Shown: one piece after another, positions 44,665 through 53,907 of the stretch
Numbering within the stretch: position 1 is the first letter of the stretch
Layout of the letters: the number at the start of each line of letters is the position of its first letter
Source of the DNA: an uncultured Flavobacteriaceae bacterium
GTDB taxonomy: Bacteria; Bacteroidota; Bacteroidia; Flavobacteriales; Flavobacteriaceae
Assembly (NCBI GenBank): GCA_947500435.1
Contig: CANMRV010000007.1
Coordinates: 62,001 to 126,000 of the forward strand
Length of the DNA: 64,000 nucleotides
Direction: 5' to 3'
Translations under genes and position numbers: made by a program
Notes under the pieces: generated by a model
What the model was told of the DNA's origin: nothing
The model's input: the letters and a program-made list of their open reading frames with translations, nothing else
The model's database searches: none

Positions 44665-44924
44665 TTCTAAATTTTCCTAAATTTTATGGGTTAAAAAAGT
44701 ATGCCAATATACGTAAAATAGACCCCTTCAAAGCATACATCAAAACGTTTCTTCAACAATTTATTAACACTTTCTGCGTTGTGGTTAGTTGATAATTACA
44801 ATGTTAATTATTTTGTAATTCAGACCTTTTTTCGTCATTTCGAACATCTTTATCGAATTGAGGTACAGTATTTGCCTTAGATTGCCTGAGATTTATTAAT
44901 TTTAATGCTGATACGCATAATTAT

Positions 44925-47474
44925 ATGGATGATAATTTTTCCCCAAGAGTAAAAGATGTAATTGCTTACAGTAAAGAGGAGGCACTAAGGCTCGGTCACG
45001 ATTTTATCGGCACCGAACACTTGATGCTAGGTTTGTTGCGTGATGGAAATGGTAAGGCAATTAGCATTCTTGACGCACTTGATGTCGACTTGGACCACCT
45101 TAGACGCAAGGTTGAGATTCTGAGTCCGTCAAATCCAAATCAAGGTGGTGTACAAAAGGATAAAAAAAACCTTCACCTAACAAGACAAGCAGAACGTGCT
45201 TTGAAAACTACATTTCTAGAAGCTAAACTTTTTCAAAGCTCTTCTATTAATACAGCGCACTTACTTCTTTGTATTTTGCGAAATGAGAACGACCCAACTA
45301 CCAAGTTACTTCATAAGTTAAAAGTGGATTACGATGGAGTTAAGGAGCAGTTCAAATTCATGATTACAAGTGACGATGATATCGTAGATGCTCCGACTTC
45401 AGAATCTTTTCCAAGCGATAATGATGATGCCAATGAAGGAAAGGAAGGAAATTTCGGTGCAACTTCTAGCCAAAAAGGAAACAAAAAATCAAAAACGCCC
45501 GTACTTGATAACTTCGGACGTGATCTTACCGCCATGGCGGAAGAAAATAAACTCGATCCCGTTGTGGGAAGAGAAAAAGAAATTGAGCGGGTTTCTCAAA
45601 TTCTAAGCAGAAGAAAGAAAAACAATCCATTATTAATTGGTGAGCCTGGTGTTGGTAAAAGTGCCATCGCGGAGGGACTTGCCTTGCGGATTATCAATAA
45701 AAAAGTATCACGTATCCTTTACGGAAAACGTGTTGTTACGCTTGATTTGGCTTCTTTAGTAGCTGGCACAAAGTACCGCGGACAGTTCGAAGAGCGCATG
45801 AAGGCCGTAATGAACGAATTAGAGAAGAATGATGATGTAATTCTTTTCATTGATGAAATACACACCATTGTAGGTGCTGGTGGAGCTACGGGAAGTCTTG
45901 ATGCTTCCAACATGTTCAAACCTGCCTTAGCAAGAGGTGAAATTCAATGTATAGGAGCAACCACACTTGATGAGTACAGACAATACATTGAGAAAGATGG
46001 AGCTTTAGAGCGTCGTTTTCAAAAAGTTATCGTTGAGCCTACTACGGTCGATGAAACCATTGAAATACTTCAAAACATCAAAGGTAAGTACGAGGATCAT
46101 CATAATGTGAGTTACACAGACGAAGCTATTGTCGCTTGTGTAAAGTTGACCAATAGGTATATGACCGACAGATTCCTTCCAGACAAAGCTATTGATGCTT
46201 TGGATGAAGCAGGATCACGTGTTCATATTGTTAATATGGATGTGCCTAAGCAAATCGTGGAGCTTGAAAAACAATTGGAAGATGTTCGTGAATTAAAGAA
46301 CAGCGTTGTTAAAAAGCAGAAATATGAGGAAGCAGCGAAACTTCGTGATGATGAGAAACGCTTAGAAAAAGAATTGGCTGTTGCCCAAGAAAAATGGGAA
46401 GATGACAGCAAGCTTCACAAAGAAACAGTTTCTGAAGATAACGTAGCGGATGTAGTTTCTATGATGAGCGGAATTCCAGTTAATCGTATCGCACAAACTG
46501 AAAGTAATAAACTGGCCGAATTGCCTGAACTTATCAAGGCAAATGTAATAGGTCAAGATGAGGCAGTTGCGAAAGTTGCCAAAGCCATTCAAAGAAATAG
46601 AGCAGGATTAAAAGATCCCAATAAACCTATTGGTTCATTTATATTCTTAGGTCAAACTGGCGTTGGTAAAACACAGTTAGCCAAGGTGTTAGCCAAGGAA
46701 TTATTCGACTCTGAAGATGCACTCATTAGAATTGATATGAGTGAGTACATGGAGAAATTTGCCATCTCACGATTGGTAGGTGCGCCTCCAGGATATGTTG
46801 GCTATGAAGAAGGCGGACAGCTTACTGAAAAAGTGCGTAGAAAGCCGTATTCTGTTATCTTATTAGATGAAGTTGAAAAAGCGCATCCAGATGTTTTTAA
46901 TATGCTACTTCAGGTTTTAGATGATGGATATTTAACAGATAGTCTTGGGAGAAAAATTGACTTTAGAAACGCTATTATCATAATGACATCTAACATTGGA
47001 GCACGTCAATTGAAAGATTTCGGACAAGGTGTTGGTTTTGGAACGTCGGCTAAAAAATCACAGGCAGACTCACATCAAAAAGGTGTAATTGAAAATGCAT
47101 TAAAAAAAGCATTTGCTCCTGAGTTTTTAAACAGAATCGACGATGTCATTGTGTTTAATCCTTTAGAGAGAGAAGATATTCATCAAATTATCGATATCGA
47201 GCTAGCGAAGTTGTTTGCAAGAATCAAGGATATCGGTTACGATTTGAAGCTTACTGATGCGGCTAAGGACTATATCGCCGAAAAAGGTTTTGACAAACAA
47301 TATGGAGCTAGACCTCTAAAAAGAGCCATTCAGAAATATATTGAAGATTCTTTAGCAGAGGAAATAGTGAATTCTAAACTTGAAGAAGGTGATAGTATTC
47401 ATATGGATTTAGACAAAAAGAAAGAAGAACTTACTATTAAGATAAAGAAGCCTAAGAAGTCTTCCGAAGCTTAA
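44925..47474 (+). CDS. clpC: ClpC-type AAA+ ATPase (Clp protease ATP-binding subunit)
   Basis: Unfolds proteins for ClpP. The 849-residue protein has two N-terminal Clp repeats (1-145), then ATPase domain 1 with Walker A GEPGVGKS (239-246) and a UVR-containing middle region (KQKYEEAAKLRDDEKRLEKE). ATPase domain 2 has GQTGVGKT (576-583). The short middle region and UVR motif distinguish ClpC from ClpB. A terminator lies 25 bases after the stop. Confidence 0.95.
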   Translation: MDDNFSPRVKDVIAYSKEEALRLGHDFIGTEHLMLGLLRDGNGKAISILDALDVDLDHLRRKVEILSPSNPNQGGVQKDKKNLHLTRQAERALKTTFLEAKLFQSSSINTAHLLLCILRNENDPTTKLLHKLKVDYDGVKEQFKFMITSDDDIVDAPTSESFPSDNDDANEGKEGNFGATSSQKGNKKSKTPVLDNFGRDLTAMAEENKLDPVVGREKEIERVSQILSRRKKNNPLLIGEPGVGKSAIAEGLALRIINKKVSRILYGKRVVTLDLASLVAGTKYRGQFEERMKAVMNELEKNDDVILFIDEIHTIVGAGGATGSLDASNMFKPALARGEIQCIGATTLDEYRQYIEKDGALERRFQKVIVEPTTVDETIEILQNIKGKYEDHHNVSYTDEAIVACVKLTNRYMTDRFLPDKAIDALDEAGSRVHIVNMDVPKQIVELEKQLEDVRELKNSVVKKQKYEEAAKLRDDEKRLEKELAVAQEKWEDDSKLHKETVSEDNVADVVSMMSGIPVNRIAQTESNKLAELPELIKANVIGQDEAVAKVAKAIQRNRAGLKDPNKPIGSFIFLGQTGVGKTQLAKVLAKELFDSEDALIRIDMSEYMEKFAISRLVGAPPGYVGYEEGGQLTEKVRRKPYSVILLDEVEKAHPDVFNMLLQVLDDGYLTDSLGRKIDFRNAIIIMTSNIGARQLKDFGQGVGFGTSAKKSQADSHQKGVIENALKKAFAPEFLNRIDDVIVFNPLEREDIHQIIDIELAKLFARIKDIGYDLKLTDAAKDYIAEKGFDKQYGARPLKRAIQKYIEDSLAEEIVNSKLEEGDSIHMDLDKKKEELTIKIKKPKKSSEA

Positions 47475-47498
47475 AAGGTGTAAGAAATTAGAACAAAA

Positions 47499-47526
47499 GG
47501 AGTCATCTAAAATGGCTCCTTTTTTT
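47499..47526 (+). terminator. clpC terminator
   Basis: Stem GGAGTCA/TGGCTCC followed by a run of seven T. Confidence 0.85.
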
Positions 47527-47676
47527 GTGCCTAATTGGCAAGCCGGTAAGAAATAAAATACACGTAACACCAGTAAAACGCAGTACGAACGATATTCGCG
47601 CTATTGGTCTATTATTTTTCCCTAACGCAACAGGTAGCTCTACTTTCGTGTAAGACACACTATAACACGAATTTAA

Positions 47677-48078
47677 ATGAAGTTAGGACAATCAAAGAAG
47701 ACAGTTGTTGTCAGAGAGTATCAATTGGAAGTTGGAAAGATTCAAGTCTTTGATAACTATATGGTATCCGTTTTTGAAGATGGATCTACGCTGACCTTAG
47801 AAAGAGCATATCAAATTTTGGGCATTGCTGAAATACACTTTAGAGATAAAGATTTTGGCTATATCAGCCTACGTAAAAACTCTTATGCAATTGACCCTAA
47901 TGTTTATACGTACTTAAGGGGGCTTGATAATCTAAAGGCCTTTGCTATTGTTTCAGTAAAAGAAATAGATATGCATAATTTTAAAATCGAGAAGCTTTTC
48001 TATAAAAAACCAATGAAATTCTTTATTCAATATGAGAATGCCTTGGCTTGGGTTAAGAGAAGAGTTAGAGGAAAATAA
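47677..48078 (+). CDS. Conserved hypothetical protein, STAS/SpoIIAA-like appearance
   Basis: A 133-residue soluble protein without signal peptide. Alternating strands and helices (VREYQLEVGKIQVFDNYMVS, later AFAIVSVKEIDMHNFKIEKL) suggest a SpoIIAA/STAS-like fold, but I do not recognise a family with certainty. Single gene between two terminators. Confidence 0.7.
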   Translation: MKLGQSKKTVVVREYQLEVGKIQVFDNYMVSVFEDGSTLTLERAYQILGIAEIHFRDKDFGYISLRKNSYAIDPNVYTYLRGLDNLKAFAIVSVKEIDMHNFKIEKLFYKKPMKFFIQYENALAWVKRRVRGK

Positions 48079-48103
48079 TATAAGTTGTGAATGGCGAACA
48101 ACT

Positions 48104-48136
48104 AAAAGTCCCAAGGTTTAAAACCTTGGGACTTTT
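48104..48136. terminator. Bidirectional terminator
   Basis: Sixteen-base arms starting AAAAGTCCCAAGGTTT with a one-base centre and T-runs on both strands. It serves the 133-residue gene and the convergent NAD(P)H-hydrate enzyme gene. Confidence 0.85.
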
Positions 48137-48170
48137 TAATTTTATTACATAAAACGCAATTCAAAAAATC

Positions 48171-49715
48171 TTAAGGTACTTCCTCAGCTTGAACTTGCTG
48201 CGGTGGCTCAGGTATTTTAAACAGGTCAATAAAAGCCTTGCCAATACCCTCGACAATATTTGAAGCAGTCAATGCTTGATAGCCTGTTTCTTCAACAGCA
48301 ATATCCCCCGATTTCCCATGTAAATAGACCCCGAAAACTGTTGCTTTTAAAGAATCGTAACCTTGAGCTATTAATCCTGTAATAATACCCGTAAGGACAT
48401 CTCCGCTTCCGGCGGTTGCCATACCTGGGTTGCCCGTTGTATTGATGTAACCTCGGTCACCATATACCGTAATTGAATGCGCCCCTTTTATTACTATGAT
48501 ACAGTTGTACTTTTTAGAAAAAGCTTTCGTTTTCTTTAGTTTATCAAAGTCATCTTTCCATTTCCCTACCAGTCTTTCAAGCTCTTTTGGGTGAGGTGTT
48601 AGAATGGTCTGAGCTGGTAACTTTTTTAATAGGCCTTTGTTCTTGGCTAGAATATTTAATCCATCAGCATCAATGACCAAAGGCGTTTTGTTTTTCCCTA
48701 GAAAATCAGAAAGTGCTGATACGGTATCTTCGGCAGTTCCTAATCCTACTCCGATTCCAATGACTGATGGTTCGATATCAAATTTTATGTTAGCAATCAT
48801 ATCACCGCCATCAGTTAAAACCATTGCCTCGGGTAAAGCAGTTTGCAAAGGAGCATATCCACATTCCGGAACATAAGCAGTTACCAAACCTGCGCCCGAA
48901 TTCAAACATGCTTTGGAAGCTAGAGTTACCGCACCAATTTTTCCTTTACTTCCACCTATAATTAATGCGTGTCCGTAAGTTCCTTTGTGAGAAAATTTTT
49001 GCCTAGGGATATAAAACGGCAGTACATCATGCTTCCCAATTAAATCATATGCCGTTTCGGTAGTTGTCAAATACTCAGGATCCAAACCAATATCTAACAC
49101 TTCCCATTGGTCAATATAAATACCCGTTTCCGGAAGAAAAAACACCAGCTTCGGCGTTTGAAAACTAAGCACAAAATTGGCCTTGATAATCGCGTTTTTA
49201 TCCTTAGGTGATTTATCTGTAAACAATCCCGAAGGAATATCCACCGAAAGAATGAATGCCTCAGTTTTATGCAAGTGACCCATTAGATTTACTACCCAAG
49301 AATCGGGGGGCCTATTCAAACCAATGCCAAAAATTGCGTCAACAATAATATCATCTCTACCAATTGCCGGAAGTTCGCAATCAGAATCTAAAAATACGGG
49401 CCAAATTTTACGATCTTTTAATCGTTCTAAATTGATTAAAAAATCTTTCGAACGCGTTTTACTGTAGTTCACTACATAAACACCTATATTATAACCATGC
49501 TCTTGTAAATGACGTGCAAGAGCAATACCGTCTCCCCCATTATTTCCTATTCCGCAGAACAAATGAATCTTAACTGGGGCACCTTGCATTCGGGTGTGAA
49601 TCCAGTTAAAAATCTGAACGGCAGAACGTTCCATTAAAACATCACTCGAAATCCGCTGCTTTTCAATAGTAAATTTATCGGCAGCGTATATTTGTTCTCC
49701 ACTAAAAAGTTTCAT
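48171..49715 (-). CDS. nnr: Bifunctional NAD(P)H-hydrate epimerase / ADP-dependent dehydratase
   Basis: Repairs damaged NAD(P)H hydrates. The 514-residue fusion has an N-terminal YjeF_N epimerase domain (FCGIGNNGGDGIALARHL, residues 53-70). The C-terminal ribokinase-like dehydratase domain carries the motif AGSGDVLTGIITGLIAQG near residues 433-450. The layout and length equal the E. coli protein. Single gene. Confidence 0.94.
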   Translation of the reverse strand: MKLFSGEQIYAADKFTIEKQRISSDVLMERSAVQIFNWIHTRMQGAPVKIHLFCGIGNNGGDGIALARHLQEHGYNIGVYVVNYSKTRSKDFLINLERLKDRKIWPVFLDSDCELPAIGRDDIIVDAIFGIGLNRPPDSWVVNLMGHLHKTEAFILSVDIPSGLFTDKSPKDKNAIIKANFVLSFQTPKLVFFLPETGIYIDQWEVLDIGLDPEYLTTTETAYDLIGKHDVLPFYIPRQKFSHKGTYGHALIIGGSKGKIGAVTLASKACLNSGAGLVTAYVPECGYAPLQTALPEAMVLTDGGDMIANIKFDIEPSVIGIGVGLGTAEDTVSALSDFLGKNKTPLVIDADGLNILAKNKGLLKKLPAQTILTPHPKELERLVGKWKDDFDKLKKTKAFSKKYNCIIVIKGAHSITVYGDRGYINTTGNPGMATAGSGDVLTGIITGLIAQGYDSLKATVFGVYLHGKSGDIAVEETGYQALTASNIVEGIGKAFIDLFKIPEPPQQVQAEEVP

Positions 49716-49863
49716 GGTATTTTTCTTGCGGTTTGATTAGCAATTAAAGCTGAAATCTAATAATTAATAATTGAATATCGGTTTTGATGGCGAATCCGTA
49801 AAAATTCAACCGATGATTTGATTGGAAAGTCAAAAGTACTACTTTTACTACTTTGTTAGACGT

Positions 49864-49953
49864 ATGCTTTTCAATATAACGGACATAGTATCTAATTTTT
49901 CTACTTCAAATGGCTTTACATTCACTACTGCCACTACAACCCCTTTGGGGTAA
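49864..49953 (+). CDS. thrL: Threonine-rich leader peptide of the thr operon
   Basis: A 29-codon frame that ends 69 bases before thrA. It encodes eight threonines, six of them in the last eleven residues (TFTTATTTPLG), and two isoleucines. This is what ribosome-mediated attenuation by charged tRNA-Thr needs. A CCCC/GGGG hairpin overlaps its stop region and a GCCT/AGGC hairpin plus CCTTTTC follows at 49977-49994. Sequence homology to E. coli ThrL is not expected; the assignment rests on composition and position. Confidence 0.65.
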   Translation: MLFNITDIVSNFSTSNGFTFTTATTTPLG

Positions 49954-49994
49954 TTTACTATATAATTCATCCGTCTGCCTCTTTAGGCCCTTTT
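49940..49994 (+). promoter_or_regulatory. Candidate thr attenuator
   Basis: Hairpin ACCCC/GGGGT (49939-49951) at the end of the leader frame, then GCCT/AGGC (49977-49988) followed by CCTTTTC. The second stem is short, so the termination strength is doubtful. Confidence 0.4.
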
Positions 49995-50022
49995 CAAAAA
50001 ATCACATTTTTAATTCGCTGAC

Positions 50023-52467
50023 ATGCAAGTCTTAAAATTCGGTGGTACTTCTGTTGCCAACGCCCAAAATATAGCTCTAGTAAAAGATATCGTAGCCAAT
50101 AGTAAGGCTGATAAAACCATCATTATTGTTTCCGCATTTGGTGGTGTTACAGACACCTTGTTGAATGCAGCAAATCTTGCTTCAAAACAAGAGGATGGAT
50201 ATAAAATGGTTTTGAAGGAAATTGAGGAAAGACATTTAGCAACTGCTAAAACCCTAATTCCCATAAATGCTCAGAGCACCATTTTAAGTAAAATCAAAAG
50301 TGAATTAAATACACTTGATGATTTGCTAGAAGGAGCCTTCTTAATCGGGGAAATAACTCCTCAATTGTCGGACAAAATTGTCAGTTATGGTGAAATGCTT
50401 TCGTCTTATATCATCAGTGAATATTTTCAGCATCAGCAGTTAGATGCTAACCATGTTAATAGTAGAGAACTAATTATCACGAATGAAGTAAACGGAAAGG
50501 CAGCGGTCAATTTTAAAATTACAAATACAAACTGTCAAAAGTTTTTCTCGGAAACTTCTCATAAGATTATCGTAGCAGGTGGTTTTATTGCTTCCTCAGA
50601 AAGTGGAAACCCTACTACGCTTGGTCGTGGTGGTTCTGACTATACTGCGGCCATCATCGCGGCAGCTGTAGATGCCGAAGTACTTCAAATTTGGACCGAC
50701 GTTAGCGGTATGTACACAGCCAATCCGAAGTTGGTAAAACAAGCCAAAGCGATTCCGCATATTTCATATGAAGAAGCTATGGAATTGTCACATTTTGGAG
50801 CAAAAGTATTATACCCTCCGACGATACAACCCGTGTTGGCGAAAGGAATATCCATAGAAATAAAAAATACATTTAAGCCTGAGGACAAAGGGACTCTAAT
50901 AACCAAAAGTCAAAATCAAAAAGGAAAAACGGTACGCGGCATAAGTCATGTAGAAAACATTGCTCTCCTATCGTTAGAAGGGCCAGGAATGGTGGGGATA
51001 CCGGGAACCTCAAAACGCTTTTTCGAAGTGCTTTCTCAAGCTGAAATTAGTGTAGTTTTGATTACACAAGCTTCTTCAGAACATTCTATTTGTGTCGGTA
51101 TTTCTGCTGATGATATTGATAAGGCTGTCCAAATCGTAAATACAGCTTTTGAGTATGAAATAGAGCGAGGAAAGATAAAACCCGTTATCGCCGAAAAGAA
51201 TCTGGCCATTATCGCACTCGTAGGTGATAATATGAAAAGCCACCAGGGACTAAGCGGAAAAATGTTCAGCACCCTAGGAAAGAACAATGTGAACATTCGC
51301 GTAATTGCCCAAGGAGCCTCCGAGCGTAATATTTCGGCGGTTATCATAAAGGATGATGTTAAAAAAGCTTTGAATGCTTTACACGAGGAGTTTTTTGAAG
51401 AAAACGTAAAGCAGCTCAACCTCTTTGTGATGGGTGTTGGAAATGTAGGTGCAAAATTCTTGAACCAAGTTTGTCAACAGAAGAAATATCTCAAAGAAAA
51501 TTTAAAACTGAATATTCGCGTAATCGGTTTATCTAATTCACGAACTATGTTTTTTGATGAAGGGGGAATTCCACTTAAAACTTGGGAAGCATCTTTAGCA
51601 TCAGGAGAAAAAGCCAACAAAGATCAATTCTTCGAGAAAGTAAATCAGCTCAATTATCGCAACAGTATTTTTGTTGATAATACCGCAAGTGCAGATGTTT
51701 CTACGACTTATAATTCTTATTTAGGTAATAGTATTTCAGTAGTTACTTGCAATAAGATTGCTTGTTCCTCGGAATATTCAAACTACCAAGAATTGAAGAG
51801 TTTAGCACGAACATATAATGCACCATTTCTTTTCGAAACCAATGTGGGTGCAGGTTTGCCTATTATCGATACTTTAAAACATTTGATGGCTTCAGGCGAT
51901 AAAATATTAAAAATTCAAGCTGTACTATCAGGAAGTTTGAATTTCGTTTTCAATAATTTTAATGATAAGGTTAGCTTTCATGATGTCGTAAAACAAGCGC
52001 AAGAAGAAGGCTACACCGAACCGGACCCAAAAATCGATTTAAGTGGTGTTGATGTGATGCGAAAAATTTTGATTTTGGCTCGTGAAAGTGGAAATCAATT
52101 GGAAATCGATGATATAGAAAACAAATCATTCCTGCCAGAGGAAAGCTTAGACACCGATAATAATGGTGATTTCTTCGCCTCTTTGGTAAAGTATGAAGCT
52201 GACTTTCAGAAGTTATACACCGACGCGGTTGCCAAAGAAAGTAAACTGAAGTACGTCGCACAATTTGAAGAAGGAAAAGCAAGTGTTGGTTTACAAGAAA
52301 TTCCAAAAGGACATGATTTTTACAATTTGGAGGGAAGTGATAACATCGTGTTGTTTTATACAGAGCGCTATCCCAACCAACCTATGATTATAAAAGGCGC
52401 TGGCGCAGGAGCAGATGTTACTGCTTCCGGTATCTTTGCAGATATTATTCGAATCGGAAATTTCTAA
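50023..52467 (+). CDS. thrA: Bifunctional aspartokinase / homoserine dehydrogenase
   Basis: First and third steps from aspartate to homoserine. The 814-residue fusion starts with the kinase motif KFGGTSVANAQN. Two ACT regulatory domains lie near residues 310-460. The NAD(P)-binding motif GVGNVGAKFL begins the dehydrogenase near residue 472, and a Cys/Lys-containing homoserine dehydrogenase core follows (VVTCNKIACSSEY). First structural gene of the threonine operon; thrB starts two bases after its stop. Confidence 0.97.
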   Translation: MQVLKFGGTSVANAQNIALVKDIVANSKADKTIIIVSAFGGVTDTLLNAANLASKQEDGYKMVLKEIEERHLATAKTLIPINAQSTILSKIKSELNTLDDLLEGAFLIGEITPQLSDKIVSYGEMLSSYIISEYFQHQQLDANHVNSRELIITNEVNGKAAVNFKITNTNCQKFFSETSHKIIVAGGFIASSESGNPTTLGRGGSDYTAAIIAAAVDAEVLQIWTDVSGMYTANPKLVKQAKAIPHISYEEAMELSHFGAKVLYPPTIQPVLAKGISIEIKNTFKPEDKGTLITKSQNQKGKTVRGISHVENIALLSLEGPGMVGIPGTSKRFFEVLSQAEISVVLITQASSEHSICVGISADDIDKAVQIVNTAFEYEIERGKIKPVIAEKNLAIIALVGDNMKSHQGLSGKMFSTLGKNNVNIRVIAQGASERNISAVIIKDDVKKALNALHEEFFEENVKQLNLFVMGVGNVGAKFLNQVCQQKKYLKENLKLNIRVIGLSNSRTMFFDEGGIPLKTWEASLASGEKANKDQFFEKVNQLNYRNSIFVDNTASADVSTTYNSYLGNSISVVTCNKIACSSEYSNYQELKSLARTYNAPFLFETNVGAGLPIIDTLKHLMASGDKILKIQAVLSGSLNFVFNNFNDKVSFHDVVKQAQEEGYTEPDPKIDLSGVDVMRKILILARESGNQLEIDDIENKSFLPEESLDTDNNGDFFASLVKYEADFQKLYTDAVAKESKLKYVAQFEEGKASVGLQEIPKGHDFYNLEGSDNIVLFYTERYPNQPMIIKGAGAGADVTASGIFADIIRIGNF

Positions 52468-52469
52468 AA

Positions 52470-53390
52470 ATGGAAGCAATCAAAATCTTTTGCCCAGCAA
52501 CTATCGCCAACATCTCCTGCGGATTTGATGTGCTTGGTGTTGCTTTAGATTCCGTTGGAGATGAAATGGTCATTCGAAAGACTGTAGAAAAAGGTATACG
52601 TATTACCAAACTTGAAGGTCAAGATTTACCAATGGAAACACTTCAAAATGTTGCAGGAGTGGCAGGTCTGGCACTTCTAGAAGCAAGTGATTACCAGGGA
52701 GGGTTCGAAATCGAAATCTACAAGAATATAAAAGCAGGCAGCGGAATCGGAAGTAGCGCTGCAAGTTCTGCAGGTGCCGTCTGGGCAATGAATGAACTTT
52801 TAGGCAGATCTTTTTCCACTATGGAATTAGTGAGATTTGCTATGGAAGGTGAACGCTTAGCGAGTGGTGTTGCACATGCCGACAATGTAGCCCCTGCCCT
52901 ATTTGGCGGGTTTACTTTGGTCCGAAGTTATGAACCCTTGGATATTATTCCAATACCAAATCCTGAGGAATTGTACGCAACTGTGATCCATCCTCAAATA
53001 GAAGTGAAAACTTCTGATTCTCGAAAAATACTAAAAACGAACATCACTTTAAAAGATGGAATCAAACAATGGGGCAATGTCGGAGGATTGATTGCTGGGC
53101 TTTTTACTAGCGACTATGGCCTCATCGGGCGCTCATTGGAAGATCACATTGTGGAACCTATTCGCTCTATATTAATTCCAGGTTTTGATAAGGTGAAACA
53201 GGAAGCAATTCTCGCTGGTGCTTTAGGCTGCGGGATTTCAGGTTCGGGACCATCAATTTTTGCTCTTAATAAAGGCGAAAAAACAGCACTAAAAGTTGGA
53301 AAAGCAATGAAGCGTATCTACCAAGATATAGGAATAGATTTTGATGTTCACGTCTCTAAAATTAATTCAGAAGGAATAAAACGATTGTAA
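52470..53390 (+). CDS. thrB: Homoserine kinase
   Basis: GHMP kinase of 306 residues. The ATP-binding motif AGSGIGSSAASSAGA lies near residues 90-104 and the C-terminal GHMP motif LGCGISGSGPSIFAL near 251-265. Makes O-phosphohomoserine for ThrC. Operon position between thrA and a small exported protein gene. Confidence 0.96.
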   Translation: MEAIKIFCPATIANISCGFDVLGVALDSVGDEMVIRKTVEKGIRITKLEGQDLPMETLQNVAGVAGLALLEASDYQGGFEIEIYKNIKAGSGIGSSAASSAGAVWAMNELLGRSFSTMELVRFAMEGERLASGVAHADNVAPALFGGFTLVRSYEPLDIIPIPNPEELYATVIHPQIEVKTSDSRKILKTNITLKDGIKQWGNVGGLIAGLFTSDYGLIGRSLEDHIVEPIRSILIPGFDKVKQEAILAGALGCGISGSGPSIFALNKGEKTALKVGKAMKRIYQDIGIDFDVHVSKINSEGIKRL

Positions 53391-53391
53391 T

Positions 53392-53841
53392 ATGTGTAAG
53401 AAAATAATATCATTTTGTATTCTACTATGCTTCGTAACAGCCACTGCGCAAGAAATTAAAAAAGAAAGTATGTTTGAAGGTATTTTGAACAATAAACCCG
53501 TTCAAATTTATATTCAAAGCTTTGAAAACGAATGTACAGGTGCTACTTATTACCAAAGCATCGTGCGATATCTAGACCATGAGATAACCGAAATGATTTG
53601 GCGAAAATTTCAAATTTTCGCAAACAATAACAATGGTTATATTTTGATTGATGACGCCTGGAACTCTGGAAGGTTTAGTAATTATATTTTTATCAATCAG
53701 GATAAATCTAATTTGAAAGGATTTATTAAAAATGAGAAATTAGGAGAGAAGTCGATACAACTTAAACGAAATTTAGAGTTAAAAGACTTTTCTGAATATA
53801 GAACAGAGATGAAAAAATTTGATGATATAAACGACTGTTGA
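53392..53841 (+). CDS. Hypothetical exported protein inside the thr operon
   Basis: A 149-residue protein with a signal peptide (cleavage near VTATAQ). The body is beta-rich with no known family. It starts one base after the thrB stop and ends 66 bases before thrC, so it probably shares the operon. A role in threonine synthesis is not evident. Confidence 0.75.
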   Translation: MCKKIISFCILLCFVTATAQEIKKESMFEGILNNKPVQIYIQSFENECTGATYYQSIVRYLDHEITEMIWRKFQIFANNNNGYILIDDAWNSGRFSNYIFINQDKSNLKGFIKNEKLGEKSIQLKRNLELKDFSEYRTEMKKFDDINDC

Positions 53842-53907
53842 GCTAATTCTGGCTTTAAAGGTCAGCATCTTTGATAAACCATAAGTACTTAAACCCTTAT
53901 CAACTAA

